DNA from: Rhizobiales bacterium 62-47
Lineage (GTDB): Bacteria; Pseudomonadota; Alphaproteobacteria; Rhizobiales; Xanthobacteraceae
Direction: 5' to 3'
Assembly: GCA_001899255.1 (NCBI GenBank)
Contig: MKVX01000013.1
Coordinates: forward strand, 62,001-126,000
DNA: 64,000 bases
Under the pieces are notes generated by a model, which had not been told where the DNA came from, made no database searches, and was given only the letters and a program-made list of their open reading frames with translations. The position numbers were made by a program, and so were the translations under genes. This document shows positions 43,928-56,556 of this stretch, one piece after another. Every line of letters begins with the position of its first letter. Position 1 is the first letter of the stretch.

Positions 43928-44371
43928 ATGAGTTCGATGTTTGTCACGCTGGGAAGCTGGAATTGGCTGATCCTCGGCCTGTTGCTGATGGCGCTGGAGA
44001 CGCTGGCGCCCGGCGTCTTCCTGTTCTGGCTGGGTCTTGCCGCCTTGCTGGTCGGGTTGCTGTCGTTCGCCGTCGATCTGTCGTGGCAGATGCAGCTCTT
44101 GCTGTTCGCGGTGTTTTCCGCAGCGGCGGTGCCGTTGTGGCGCCGCATGGCGCAGCGCGGCAAGGGAGTTTCGCCAAGTCCGTTCCTCAACAAGCGCGCC
44201 GACGCGCTGGTCGGCCGTGTCTTCACGCTGGAGAAGCCGATTGTCGACGGGTCCGGCACCGTGCGCGTCGACGATACGATCTGGCGCGTCACAGGCCCGG
44301 ATACTGCCGCAGGCAGCAAGGTGAAGGTGGTGCGGGCCGATGGCGCGATGCTGACGGTCGCCGCCGCCTAG
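43928..44371 (+). CDS. NfeD-like membrane protein
   Basis: The 147-residue protein has two to three hydrophobic segments (about 8-75) and a C-terminal OB-fold domain with GRVFTLEKPIVDGSGTVRVD and WRVTGPD. It is the short NfeD1b form without the protease domain. It is the usual partner of the SPFH gene just upstream. GAGGT lies 7 bases before the ATG at 43928. Confidence 0.9.
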   Translation: MSSMFVTLGSWNWLILGLLLMALETLAPGVFLFWLGLAALLVGLLSFAVDLSWQMQLLLFAVFSAAAVPLWRRMAQRGKGVSPSPFLNKRADALVGRVFTLEKPIVDGSGTVRVDDTIWRVTGPDTAAGSKVKVVRADGAMLTVAAA

Positions 44372-44463
44372 CGCGTTTCCGAAGCGATCCGGCGGTTTGA
44401 CAATCGTGCGCCAGTCGCTAGATCGATTGGGACGCCATCTTTCGCCGCCATCGGACGCCGCCC

Positions 44464-45546
44464 ATGTCATCCTCGCACGTTTCTTCCGCAACTGGCTGGC
44501 GGGATTGGTGCCGGGAGCGTGTCGCGACGCTATTCCCCGGCTATTTCGCACTGGTGATGGCGACCGGCATCATCGCCAATGCGATGTGGTTCGAGGGCCA
44601 TCGCGATATCTCGGATGTACTGCTGGCGCTCAACGTCGTGGCTTACTGCGCGCTGTTCCTGATGACTGTGGCGCGTCTCATAGCCTTTCCCCGCGCGGTC
44701 TGGCGCGACCTCAGCGAGCCGCGACTGGTGTTCGCGTTTTTCACGCTGGTCGCCGCCACCGATGTCCTCGGCGTCGGGCTTAGTCTGCGTGGCTTCGCCA
44801 CCATTGCACTGCTGATGTGGATCGGCGCGCTGCTGGTCTGGCTTGCACTGATCTATCTCGGCTTCGCCATCCTCATCTTCGTCAACACCGCCGAGCGCGC
44901 CGACATCATCTTCGGCGGCTGGCTGATCGCCATCGTCGCCACCGAGGCGGTGGCGATCCACGGAGTCGTGGTCGCGCCCAGCCTCGGCGATGCGGCCGTG
45001 CTGGCGGTGTTGTTCGGCCACATGCTGTGGGGCGTTGGCGTCGTGCTCTACGCCATCTTCATGGTGCAGTTCACCCAGCGCATCTTCTTCGCCGATGTGC
45101 GGCCGCAGGACGTGACGCCGCTGCTGTGGGTGGTGATGGGCGCCGCCGCCATCAGCACCAATGCGGGCGCGCTGCTGGTGCTCACCGACACGTCGTCGTC
45201 GTTCCTGCTGACGATCCGGCCATTCGTCGGTGGCGTCACGCTCGTGATGTGGGGCTGGGCGACGTGGTGGATTCCGTTGCTGGTGATCTTCGGCATTTGG
45301 ACGCACGGCGTGCATCGGTTGCCGCTGACCTATACGCCGCTGTTCTGGGGGCTGGTGTTTCCGCTCGGCATGTATGCGCTGGCCAGCCTGCGGCTGTCGC
45401 ACGCGGCCGATATCCCGGCACTCGATTCGGTATCGCGCGTGATGGTGTGGATCGCGCTGGCGGCTTGGACGCTGACCTCGGCGGGGCTAGCCGGAGTGTG
45501 CTGGCGCCAGTTGCGCCAGCTCGGCAGTGCTGCGACGCAGCCGTAG
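44464..45546 (+). CDS. TDT/SLAC1-family transporter (TehA-like)
   Basis: The 360-residue protein has about ten hydrophobic segments, starting FPGYFALVMATGIIANA, which is the TehA/Mae1 signature. The family includes tellurite-resistance TehA, dicarboxylate carriers and anion channels. There is no adjacent tehB. The transported anion cannot be chosen. It is convergent with metH. Confidence 0.87.
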   Translation: MSSSHVSSATGWRDWCRERVATLFPGYFALVMATGIIANAMWFEGHRDISDVLLALNVVAYCALFLMTVARLIAFPRAVWRDLSEPRLVFAFFTLVAATDVLGVGLSLRGFATIALLMWIGALLVWLALIYLGFAILIFVNTAERADIIFGGWLIAIVATEAVAIHGVVVAPSLGDAAVLAVLFGHMLWGVGVVLYAIFMVQFTQRIFFADVRPQDVTPLLWVVMGAAAISTNAGALLVLTDTSSSFLLTIRPFVGGVTLVMWGWATWWIPLLVIFGIWTHGVHRLPLTYTPLFWGLVFPLGMYALASLRLSHAADIPALDSVSRVMVWIALAAWTLTSAGLAGVCWRQLRQLGSAATQP

Positions 45547-45578
45547 CTGCGCCACGGTCAACCGTTGCGGATCGTGCG

Positions 45579-49448
<3,870 letters not shown>

Positions 49449-49452
49449 GAGA

Positions 49453-50355
49453 TCAGGCTGCCTTTCGGGCGGAGGGACGGATGCCGAGCAGATGGCTGAT
49501 GGCGAACACCAGATCCGCGCGGTTCATCGTATAAAAATGGAAATTCTCGACGCCATGCTTGGCGAGTTTCTGCACCTGCCCGGCGACCACGGCGGCGGCA
49601 ACCAGCTTGCGTGTCTCGGCGTCGTCGTCGAGGCCGTCGAACTTCTCCTCCAGCCATGACGGCACCGTGGTGCCGGCGCGGGTGACAAAGCCGCGCGCCT
49701 GCTTGAAGTTATGCATCGGCATGATGCCGGGGAGGATCGGAATATCGATGCCGCGCGCCCGCACGCGATCGAGATAACGGAAGTAAAGGTCGTTATCGAA
49801 GAACACCTGGGTGATGGCGCGGGTCGCCCCGGCATCCACTTTGGCCTGCAGCACGTCGAGGTCGGCGTCGAAGTCGCGACTCTCCGGATGCTTCTCCGGA
49901 TAGGCGGACACTGTGACGTCGATGTCGGGATAGCGCTTCTTGATGCTGGCGACGAGTTCGGCCGAGGTCTGGTAGCCGTCGGGATGCGCGATGTATGGCG
50001 TGCCGATGCCGGTCGTCGGGTCGCCGCGCAGCGCCACGATATGGCGGACACCGACCTCGTGATAGCGCGCGACGACATCGTCGATGTCGGCACGCGGGGC
50101 ATTGACGCAGGTCAGGTGCGCGGCGGGAATGAGATCGGTCTCTGACAGGATGCGGGCGATCGTGGCGTGGGTACGCTCGCGGGTCGAGCCGCCGGCACCA
50201 TAGGTCACAGAGACGAAGCTCGGCGTCAGCGGTGCGAGACGTTCGATGACGTCCCACAGATTGCGCTCCATCTCTTCAGTCTTGGGCGGGAAGAACTCGA
50301 AAGAGATATTCGGCAGCTTCGGCGCGGTTGAGCCGTTTCCGCGGGCCTTGGTCAT
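49453..50355 (-). CDS. metF: Methylenetetrahydrofolate reductase
   Basis: The 300-residue flavoprotein reduces 5,10-methylene-THF to 5-methyl-THF for MetH. Family stretches are [18 protein letters not shown] with the catalytic Glu, [17 protein letters not shown], and ALRGDPTTG. The start at 50355 has GGAGTGAG about 10 bases upstream; a longer frame to 50397 is rejected. It is the first gene of the metF-metH unit. Confidence 0.95.
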   Translation of the reverse strand: MTKARGNGSTAPKLPNISFEFFPPKTEEMERNLWDVIERLAPLTPSFVSVTYGAGGSTRERTHATIARILSETDLIPAAHLTCVNAPRADIDDVVARYHEVGVRHIVALRGDPTTGIGTPYIAHPDGYQTSAELVASIKKRYPDIDVTVSAYPEKHPESRDFDADLDVLQAKVDAGATRAITQVFFDNDLYFRYLDRVRARGIDIPILPGIMPMHNFKQARGFVTRAGTTVPSWLEEKFDGLDDDAETRKLVAAAVVAGQVQKLAKHGVENFHFYTMNRADLVFAISHLLGIRPSARKAA

Positions 50356-50780
50356 GACGCTGCTCACTCCACTCAAATAACGAGAACCGGACGCCATCCG
50401 GCGGTCACGGCCATGGGTTCGGGATGGGTCATAAAATATGTCAGGGGGCGGAAACGGCCTACCGCTGAATCGAATCAGATCAGTGGGAAATTGCCCATGA
50501 TGCCGATATTGTTTGGGTTTTTAGGTCTGTATTATATTGAGTGGGCAAGATTGCCGCGACTGACTTCGTCGGAGCTTCTCTCATAAATTATTATTATATA
50601 ATGATAATTATAGTGTTTACTCGGATTTTTAAGGCCCAAATTTGTTGGGCAGAAATTTTAGAAGTTAAAATAATTCAAAAATCCATCCCACCTTTCGCAG
50701 CTTGTGTTGCGGCCGCTTGCGCAACGGGTCTGCGTCCGGCGCGGCTTTTGCCGAACCGGTTGACGCACTAAGTTGTGTGC
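50356..50780. other. AT-rich divergent gap between metF and a luciferase-family gene
   Basis: No gene is supported here. From about 50500 to 50690 the DNA is strikingly AT-rich for this genome, with a TTATTATTATATAATGATAA-like run. A perfect 6-bp stem (GCCCAA/TTGGGC, 50634-50650) with a 5-base loop follows. A 76-codon open frame starting at 50541 has no protein-like features. Both promoters (metF leftwards, the LLM gene rightwards) must lie in it. I looked for SAM-II and cobalamin riboswitches and saw neither. Confidence 0.55.
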
Positions 50781-51800
50781 ATGCCACCGCTCTCCATCCT
50801 CGATCTTTCCGTCGTCACGGCCGCAACGCCGCCCTCTGCAGCCCTGCGCAACAGCATCGATCTGGCGCGCCATGTCGATCGGCTTGGCTATGTGCGCTAC
50901 TGGCTGGCTGAGCATCACAACCTGCCGTCGGTCGCCAGTCCGTCACCCGACATCATGATTGGGCAGATCGCGGCGCTGACCGAACGTATTCGGGTCGGCT
51001 CCGGCGGCGTCATGCTGCCCAACCACGCCCCGCTGATGGTTGCCGAGCGCTTCAAGATGCTGGAAGCGCTGTTTCCGGGTCGTATCGATCTCGGGCTAGG
51101 CCGTGCGCCGGGCACCGATCCCGCGACCTCGCACGCGTTGCGCCGCCGGCTCGATGGCCGCGAGGGTGACGACTTCCTCGAGCGGCTGCACGAGTTGACG
51201 CTGTGGGAGACGCGCGATTTTCCACCGGCGCATCCCTATAACCGCGTTGTCGCGATGCCGAACGATGCGCCGTTGCCGCCGCTCTGGCTGCTGGGGTCGA
51301 GCGGTTACAGCGCCGAACTGTCGGCGCAGGTCGGCATGGGCTTCGCCTTCGCGCACCACTTCGCCACGTATGATGCGGTGGATGCGCTGACGAACTACCG
51401 GCAACATTTTCGCCCTTCCAACTGGCGCGCGACGCCCTATGCCATTCTGGCGGTGGCGGTGATCGCCGCCGAAACCGATGCCGAGGCCGAGCGGCTGGCG
51501 GCGTCGGCCGATCTCAATCGGCTGTTGCGGGATCGCGGCCAATACATCCCGCTGCCGAGCATCGAGGATGCGCTGGCATTTCCTTACACCGAGGCGGATC
51601 GCGCTTCGATCGCGCGCAACCGCTCGCGGCTGTTTGTCGGCGCGCCGGATACGGTTGTGCAGAAGCTCAAGCCGCTGATCGATGCCAGCCAGGCCGACGA
51701 GGTGATGGTGATCACCGCCGTCTTTGACCACGATGCGCGCAAGCGCTCGTACGACTTGTTGGCGTCGGCGTTCGAACTCGACAAGCGCGCGGCGGCGTGA
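50781..51800 (+). CDS. LLM-class (luciferase-like) flavin-dependent oxidoreductase
   Basis: The 339-residue protein has the bacterial luciferase-like fold. LSILDLSVV is the first strand, [11 protein letters not shown] the typical WxxEHH motif, and [19 protein letters not shown] a core stretch of the MsnO8-type group. It should use FMNH2 from a separate reductase. The substrate is unknown. The start may be ATG 50781 or GTG 50775; neither has a good ribosome-binding site. It is convergent with pheA. Confidence 0.88.
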   Translation: MPPLSILDLSVVTAATPPSAALRNSIDLARHVDRLGYVRYWLAEHHNLPSVASPSPDIMIGQIAALTERIRVGSGGVMLPNHAPLMVAERFKMLEALFPGRIDLGLGRAPGTDPATSHALRRRLDGREGDDFLERLHELTLWETRDFPPAHPYNRVVAMPNDAPLPPLWLLGSSGYSAELSAQVGMGFAFAHHFATYDAVDALTNYRQHFRPSNWRATPYAILAVAVIAAETDAEAERLAASADLNRLLRDRGQYIPLPSIEDALAFPYTEADRASIARNRSRLFVGAPDTVVQKLKPLIDASQADEVMVITAVFDHDARKRSYDLLASAFELDKRAAA

Positions 51801-51839
51801 GCTGCGCCTCTCTCGGCAGCTCCAGTCAATTCGGCCGCG

Positions 51840-52700
51840 CTATTCGGCCTTTTCGCTGAAGGTGGCGCGGAACGGGTGGCCCGGATAGACGCCGACGATG
51901 CGGAATTCCCGCGAAAAGAACTTCAGCTCTTCCAGCGCAAAGGCGAGGCCCTTGTCGTCCGGATGGCCCTCGACATCGGCGTAGAATTGCGTGGCGAAGA
52001 AATTGCCGTCGACCATGTAGCTTTCCAGCTTGGTCATGTTGACGCCGTTGGTGGCGAAACCGCCCATCGCCTTGTAGAGTGCGGCCGGCAGGTTGCGGAC
52101 ACGGAAGACGAAACTGGTGACCAGCAGCCCCGAGCCAGCTTTGGCCCACTTCGGCTCGCGCGCCAGCACGACGAAGCGCGTCGTGTTGTGGGCCTCGTCC
52201 TCGACATCCTCCGCCAGAATATCGAGGCCGTAGATTTTCGCGGCCAAGCGGGACGCAATCGCGGCGCAGCTCTTGTCGCCGCGTTCGGCGACGATGCGCG
52301 CTGAGCCTGCCGTGTCGGCGGCGACGACCGGCTTGATGCCGAGCTTGCGGATGATGTTGCGGCACTGGCCGAGCGCCTGCACGTGGCTTTCGACCGTCTT
52401 GATGCCGGCGAGGCTGGCGCCGCGCGGCGCCATCAATTGATGCCGGACCGGCAGGAACCATTCCCCGACAATAAACAGACCGGATTGCGGCAGCAGATAA
52501 TGGATATCCGCGACGCGTCCGGCTACCGAGTTCTCGATCGGGATCATGCCGAGGTCGGCTTCGCCCGAGGCGATGGCGCCGAGCGCGTCCTCGAATGTGG
52601 CGCAGGGCAGCGGCTCGGCGTCTGGATAGGCTTCGACGATGGCGAGGTGCGAATTGGCACCCATTTCGCCCTGAAAGGCGATCTTGATTGGCTTGGTCAT
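51840..52700 (-). CDS. pheA: Prephenate dehydratase
   Basis: The 286-residue protein has a dehydratase domain (about 1-190) with AFQGEMGANSHLA, IPIENSVAGRV and the NTTRFVVL catalytic motif, then an ACT domain (about 205-275) with NMTKLESYM for phenylalanine feedback. It lacks a chorismate mutase part, so it is the monofunctional form. The ATG at 52700 fits the family; ATG 52715 adds five residues. kdsB lies just upstream on the same strand with a 59-base gap. Confidence 0.95.
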   Translation of the reverse strand: MTKPIKIAFQGEMGANSHLAIVEAYPDAEPLPCATFEDALGAIASGEADLGMIPIENSVAGRVADIHYLLPQSGLFIVGEWFLPVRHQLMAPRGASLAGIKTVESHVQALGQCRNIIRKLGIKPVVAADTAGSARIVAERGDKSCAAIASRLAAKIYGLDILAEDVEDEAHNTTRFVVLAREPKWAKAGSGLLVTSFVFRVRNLPAALYKAMGGFATNGVNMTKLESYMVDGNFFATQFYADVEGHPDDKGLAFALEELKFFSREFRIVGVYPGHPFRATFSEKAE

Positions 52701-52759
52701 GGCGCGTTGTATCAACCGTTGCGGGTTTGGCTAGGGGTGTCGTCGGAGGATTCGCGGTT

Positions 52760-53497
52760 TCAGGGCGCCAGGATGCGCCGGGCGGTTTCGAGGTCGGCCG
52801 GCGTATCGACGCCACGCGGCACGGTCTTGACGATGGTCACGTCGATCCGCATGCCGGCTTCCAGCGCGCGCAATTGCTCGAGCTTTTCGCGCCGCTCCAG
52901 CGGCGAGGGCGGCAGCCCGACAAAGCGCGCCAGCGCCTCACGGCGATACGCATAGAGACCGATATGGTGATAGCGCGGCCCGTCGCCATGCGGCGCGGTG
53001 GCCCGGGTGAAGTACAGCGCCCGCAGCCGCGTGTCGCTGAGCGGCGAGCCGACCACCTTGACGACATTGGGATTGGTGGCCTCTTCCGCGGTGTGGATTT
53101 CCGCTGCCAGCGTGGCGATGTCGACCGTCGGATCGGCCAGCGGCTCCAGCACGGCGCTGATCTGGTCTGGCTGGATGGTCGGGAAATCGCCCTGCAGATT
53201 GATGACGATCGGCGTCCGGCCGTCGGGATCGAGCAGGCCCAGCGCCTCGCAGATGCGGTCGGAGCCCGATGGATGATCGTCGCGGGTCATCACCACCTCG
53301 CCGCCGTGGCGCTTCACCGCAGCGGCTATTTCCGGCGCGTCGGTGGCGACCGCCACCCGGCCGATGCCGGCGGCTTCAGCCCGGCGCAGGACATGGACGA
53401 TCATCGGCAAGCCGCCGATATCGGCCAGCGGCTTGCCGGGCAGGCGGGTCGCGGCCATGCGGGCTGGAATCAGAATGAGCGGGGCTGGCGCGGTCAT
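52760..53497 (-). CDS. kdsB: 3-deoxy-manno-octulosonate cytidylyltransferase
   Basis: The 245-residue protein activates Kdo with CTP for lipopolysaccharide synthesis. The nucleotide site is [20 protein letters not shown] near the N terminus. VINLQGDFP and the metal Asp follow, and [11 protein letters not shown] is a conserved stretch. The start at 53497 fits the family; an in-frame extension to 53965 runs antisense through cycM and is rejected. Confidence 0.95.
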   Translation of the reverse strand: MTAPAPLILIPARMAATRLPGKPLADIGGLPMIVHVLRRAEAAGIGRVAVATDAPEIAAAVKRHGGEVVMTRDDHPSGSDRICEALGLLDPDGRTPIVINLQGDFPTIQPDQISAVLEPLADPTVDIATLAAEIHTAEEATNPNVVKVVGSPLSDTRLRALYFTRATAPHGDGPRYHHIGLYAYRREALARFVGLPPSPLERREKLEQLRALEAGMRIDVTIVKTVPRGVDTPADLETARRILAP

Positions 53498-53704
53498 GGT
53501 GCCGGAGGCCTTGGGTGGATCGACTTGCGCATGAAATGTTGGGGTTTTTTCACGAGAGGGCTCCCTTATACGGGTTGCCAGAGCCCGGGCAAACCGGTAT
53601 CTCATCGCCGTTACCCCACAGTTCCTCGTGGCTGATTCCGGGTAATTCCGTGGCCGTTTCAGCCGGCCGTACAATCGATTTTCCGGCCTGGAGCCTGATC
53701 CGCA

Positions 53705-54253
53705 ATGGACTCCTTCGAACTCAATAAGATTCTCGGTGCGATCCTCGGCACTTGCCTGCTCTTGATGGTGACCAACTTCGCCGCGCAAGCGATTTTCGCT
53801 CCGGTCAATCCGGCCAAGCCGGGCTTCGATATCGCCGTCAAGGAAGAAGGCGCAGGCGGCGGGGCCAAGGAAGCTGCCGCTGCTTCGGAGCCGATCGAGA
53901 AGCTGTTGCAGACGGCATCGATCGAGAAGGGTATGGCTGCCGCCAAGAAGTGCGCCGCGTGCCACACCTTCGAGAAGGGCGGCCCGAACCGGGTCGGTCC
54001 GAACCTCTATGGCGTCGTCAACGAGCCGCGCGGCGAAGGCCGTGGGTTCAACTTCTCCGCAGCCATGAAAGCCAAGGGCGGCACCTGGACGTTCGACGAA
54101 CTGAACAAGTTCCTCGCCAATCCGAAGGGTTACATCCCTGGCACGGCGATGGGCTTCGCCGGCCTGACTAAGGATGGCGAACGCGCAGACGTGATTGCTT
54201 ATCTAAATTCGCTGTCGGAGCATCCGGCTCCGCTGCCAACCGCGTCCAAGTGA
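53705..54253 (+). CDS. cycM: Membrane-anchored cytochrome c (CycM type)
   Basis: The 182-residue protein has an uncleaved N-terminal helix (about 8-30, [20 protein letters not shown]), an Ala/Gly/Glu linker, and a class I cytochrome c domain with CAACH at 83-87 and the axial Met149 in GTAMGFAG. In Bradyrhizobium CycM carries electrons from the bc1 complex to aa3 oxidase. Length and layout match. It is divergent from kdsB and ends with a strong terminator. Confidence 0.93.
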   Translation: MDSFELNKILGAILGTCLLLMVTNFAAQAIFAPVNPAKPGFDIAVKEEGAGGGAKEAAAASEPIEKLLQTASIEKGMAAAKKCAACHTFEKGGPNRVGPNLYGVVNEPRGEGRGFNFSAAMKAKGGTWTFDELNKFLANPKGYIPGTAMGFAGLTKDGERADVIAYLNSLSEHPAPLPTASK

Positions 54254-54285
54254 CGCCACGGTTGCTCGAACAAAACGACGGATCG

Positions 54286-54311
54286 ACGGCCAGGCATTGC
54301 CTGGCCGTTTT
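54286..54311 (+). terminator. Rho-independent terminator of cycM
   Basis: ACGGCCAGGC (54286-54295) pairs perfectly with GCCTGGCCGT (54299-54308) around ATT, followed by T. The short T-run is enough for a strong 10-bp stem. Confidence 0.9.
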
Positions 54312-54640
54312 CGTATCGGCGGGTCTGATCGCGCCGGCGAGGCTTTTCGCCGCAGCGGATAACCGGCACGCATGCCAACCTGTGCGGAAACCGGCGAGTT
54401 TGCCGAATACTTGCCTTATATCGCAGCGTTAATGGCGGGCGGAACGTGCGACTGGAGCGTCGCTCAGGTCTCGTAAACGTGCGCATGAAATAGATTTCAC
54501 GTGCCCTCGGCGCCAATTCGGTGTCCACTTCAGGGGTAGAATTCTGGATCTGACATTCGCATGATGAACTTGCAGCCGGATGAGTGGCGAGGCTCACGTC
54601 AACACCGCCGGGTTGTGCTGGTACCAACAGGATCTTTCAA
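54312..54640. other. Promoter region of the Yej-type operon
   Basis: These 329 bases hold no gene I can support. They must contain the promoter of the transporter operon. I see no clear operator, repeat or riboswitch. Confidence 0.5.
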
Positions 54641-56542
54641 TTGGCGATAACCCGACGACGTCTGCTTCAGAGTGGTGCCTTGGTGGCGGTGGCCCCGATG
54701 GCGAGCATTGCAACCGGCTTTCCTGGCGTCGATCCTGCCGGTGCCCAAACGGCAACTGCCGAAGCCAACTGGCGCCACGGTTTGTCGCTGTTCGGCGAGG
54801 TGAAGTATCCGCCGCATTTCAAGCATTTCAGCTACGTCAATCCGGACGCGCCGAAGGGCGGCACGGTGCGGCAGATCGCGCTCGGCACCTTCGATAATTT
54901 CAATCTCGTGGTGGCAGGCGTGAAGGGGTCGATCGCCGGATCGGTCGGCCTGATCTATGAGTCGCTGACCACTGCAGCGCTCGACGAAGTTTCCACCGAG
55001 TACGGTCTGCTTGCCGAGTCGGTCAGCTATCCGGAGGATTTCTCGTCGGTCACTTATCGGCTGCGGGCGCAGGCGCGCTGGCACGACGGCAAGCCGGTGA
55101 CGCCGGAAGACGTTGTCTTCTCGCTCGATACTTTCAAGAAAAACCATCCGCAGTATTCGGCTTACTACCGGCACGTCGTCAAAGCCGAGAAGGTTGGTGA
55201 GCGCGATGTGAAATTCAGCTTCGACGCGCCGGGCAATCGCGAGCTGCCGCAGATCGTTGGGCAACTCGTCGTGCTGCCGCGCCACTGGTGGGAAGGCAGC
55301 AACGAGACCGGCGCCAAGCGCGACGTTTCGGCAACGACGCTGGAGCCGCCGCTCGGCAGCGGGCCCTATCGCATCAAATCGTTCTCGCCGGGCCGTTCCA
55401 TTGTCTACGAACGCGTCAAGGATCATTGGGCACGCGAGCTCAACGTCAATGTCGGCCGCAACAACTTCGACGAGTTGCGCTATGAGTATTTCCGCGACTC
55501 GACGGTGGCGATCGAAGCGTTCAAGGGCGATCAGGTCGATTGGCGTTCGGAAAATAGCGCCAAGAACTGGGCAACCGCTTATGACTTCCCGGCGGTAACC
55601 GACAAGCGCGTGTTGCTGGAGGAATTTCCCAACCGCAGCTCCGGCATCATGCAGGCTTTCGCGATGAACATCCGCCGCGAAAAATTTTCCGATGCGCGGG
55701 TGCGTCGCGCACTGAACTTCGCGTTCGATTTCGAAGAGATGAACAAGCAGATTTTCTTTGGGCAATACAAGCGCATCAGCAGCTACTTCGATGGCACCGA
55801 ACTGGCGTCGAGCGGATTGCCGGAGGGACGCGAGCTCGAGATTCTCGAAACCGTGCGCAATCAGGTGCCGCCGGAAGTCTTCACCACGCCATACACCAAT
55901 CCGGTCGGCGGCAATGCCGATGCGGTGCGCAACAACCTGCGCGAGGCGCTGAAGCTCTTGAAGGAGGCAGGTTACGAGGTGCGCGACCGGAAGCTGGTCG
56001 ACGGCAAGAGCGGCACTCCCTTCACCATCGAGCTTCTGGTCGAAGATCCGAGCATGGAACGTGTCATGCTGTTCTTCAAGCCGTCGCTGGAGCGGCTCGG
56101 CATGGCAGTCAGCGTCCGGACCATCGACCCGACGCAATACGAGAACCGGCTGCGCAGTTGGGATTTCGACATCGTTGTAGCGTCGTGGCCGGAATCGTTG
56201 TCGCCCGGCAACGAGCAGCGCGAGTTCTGGAGTTCGCAGGCGGCGAATATCGCCGGATCGCGCAACGTCGTCGGCATCAAGAATCCGGCCATCGACAAAT
56301 TGATCGATCGCGTGATCTTCACCAAGGATCGCGCCGATCTGGTGGCGGCCACCAAGGCGCTGGACCGTGTGCTGCTGTGGAATCACTATGTCGTGCCGCA
56401 GTGGAATTATCCCAAGGTGCGTACGGCGCGCTGGGATCGCTTCGGTCGGCCCGCGGAACTGCCGAAGTATGGTCTCTCCGGATTCCCTGCCATCTGGTGG
56501 TACGATGCCGAGAAGGCCGCCAAGAGCGGCAAGCGATCTTGA
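54641..56542 (+). CDS. yejA: Oligopeptide ABC transporter binding protein, YejA-like, copy 1
   Basis: The 633-residue protein is a family 5 extracellular binding protein with a twin-arginine-like leader (ITRRRLLQSGALVAV). The mature part has HGLSLFGEVKYPPHFKHF and NPDAPKGGTVR, as in YejA. I chose TTG 54641, with CAGGA about 9 bases upstream, because it places RRR close to the N terminus; GTG 54584 would add 19 residues. In enterobacteria YejABEF imports oligopeptides and microcin C. A second binding protein follows after 14 bases. Confidence 0.86.
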   Translation: MAITRRRLLQSGALVAVAPMASIATGFPGVDPAGAQTATAEANWRHGLSLFGEVKYPPHFKHFSYVNPDAPKGGTVRQIALGTFDNFNLVVAGVKGSIAGSVGLIYESLTTAALDEVSTEYGLLAESVSYPEDFSSVTYRLRAQARWHDGKPVTPEDVVFSLDTFKKNHPQYSAYYRHVVKAEKVGERDVKFSFDAPGNRELPQIVGQLVVLPRHWWEGSNETGAKRDVSATTLEPPLGSGPYRIKSFSPGRSIVYERVKDHWARELNVNVGRNNFDELRYEYFRDSTVAIEAFKGDQVDWRSENSAKNWATAYDFPAVTDKRVLLEEFPNRSSGIMQAFAMNIRREKFSDARVRRALNFAFDFEEMNKQIFFGQYKRISSYFDGTELASSGLPEGRELEILETVRNQVPPEVFTTPYTNPVGGNADAVRNNLREALKLLKEAGYEVRDRKLVDGKSGTPFTIELLVEDPSMERVMLFFKPSLERLGMAVSVRTIDPTQYENRLRSWDFDIVVASWPESLSPGNEQREFWSSQAANIAGSRNVVGIKNPAIDKLIDRVIFTKDRADLVAATKALDRVLLWNHYVVPQWNYPKVRTARWDRFGRPAELPKYGLSGFPAIWWYDAEKAAKSGKRS

Positions 56543-56556
56543 GCAGCGTGACGCGC

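Noticed and set aside
50541-50771. 76-codon open frame
   Set aside because: It lies in AT-rich DNA, has no ribosome-binding site and no recognisable protein features.
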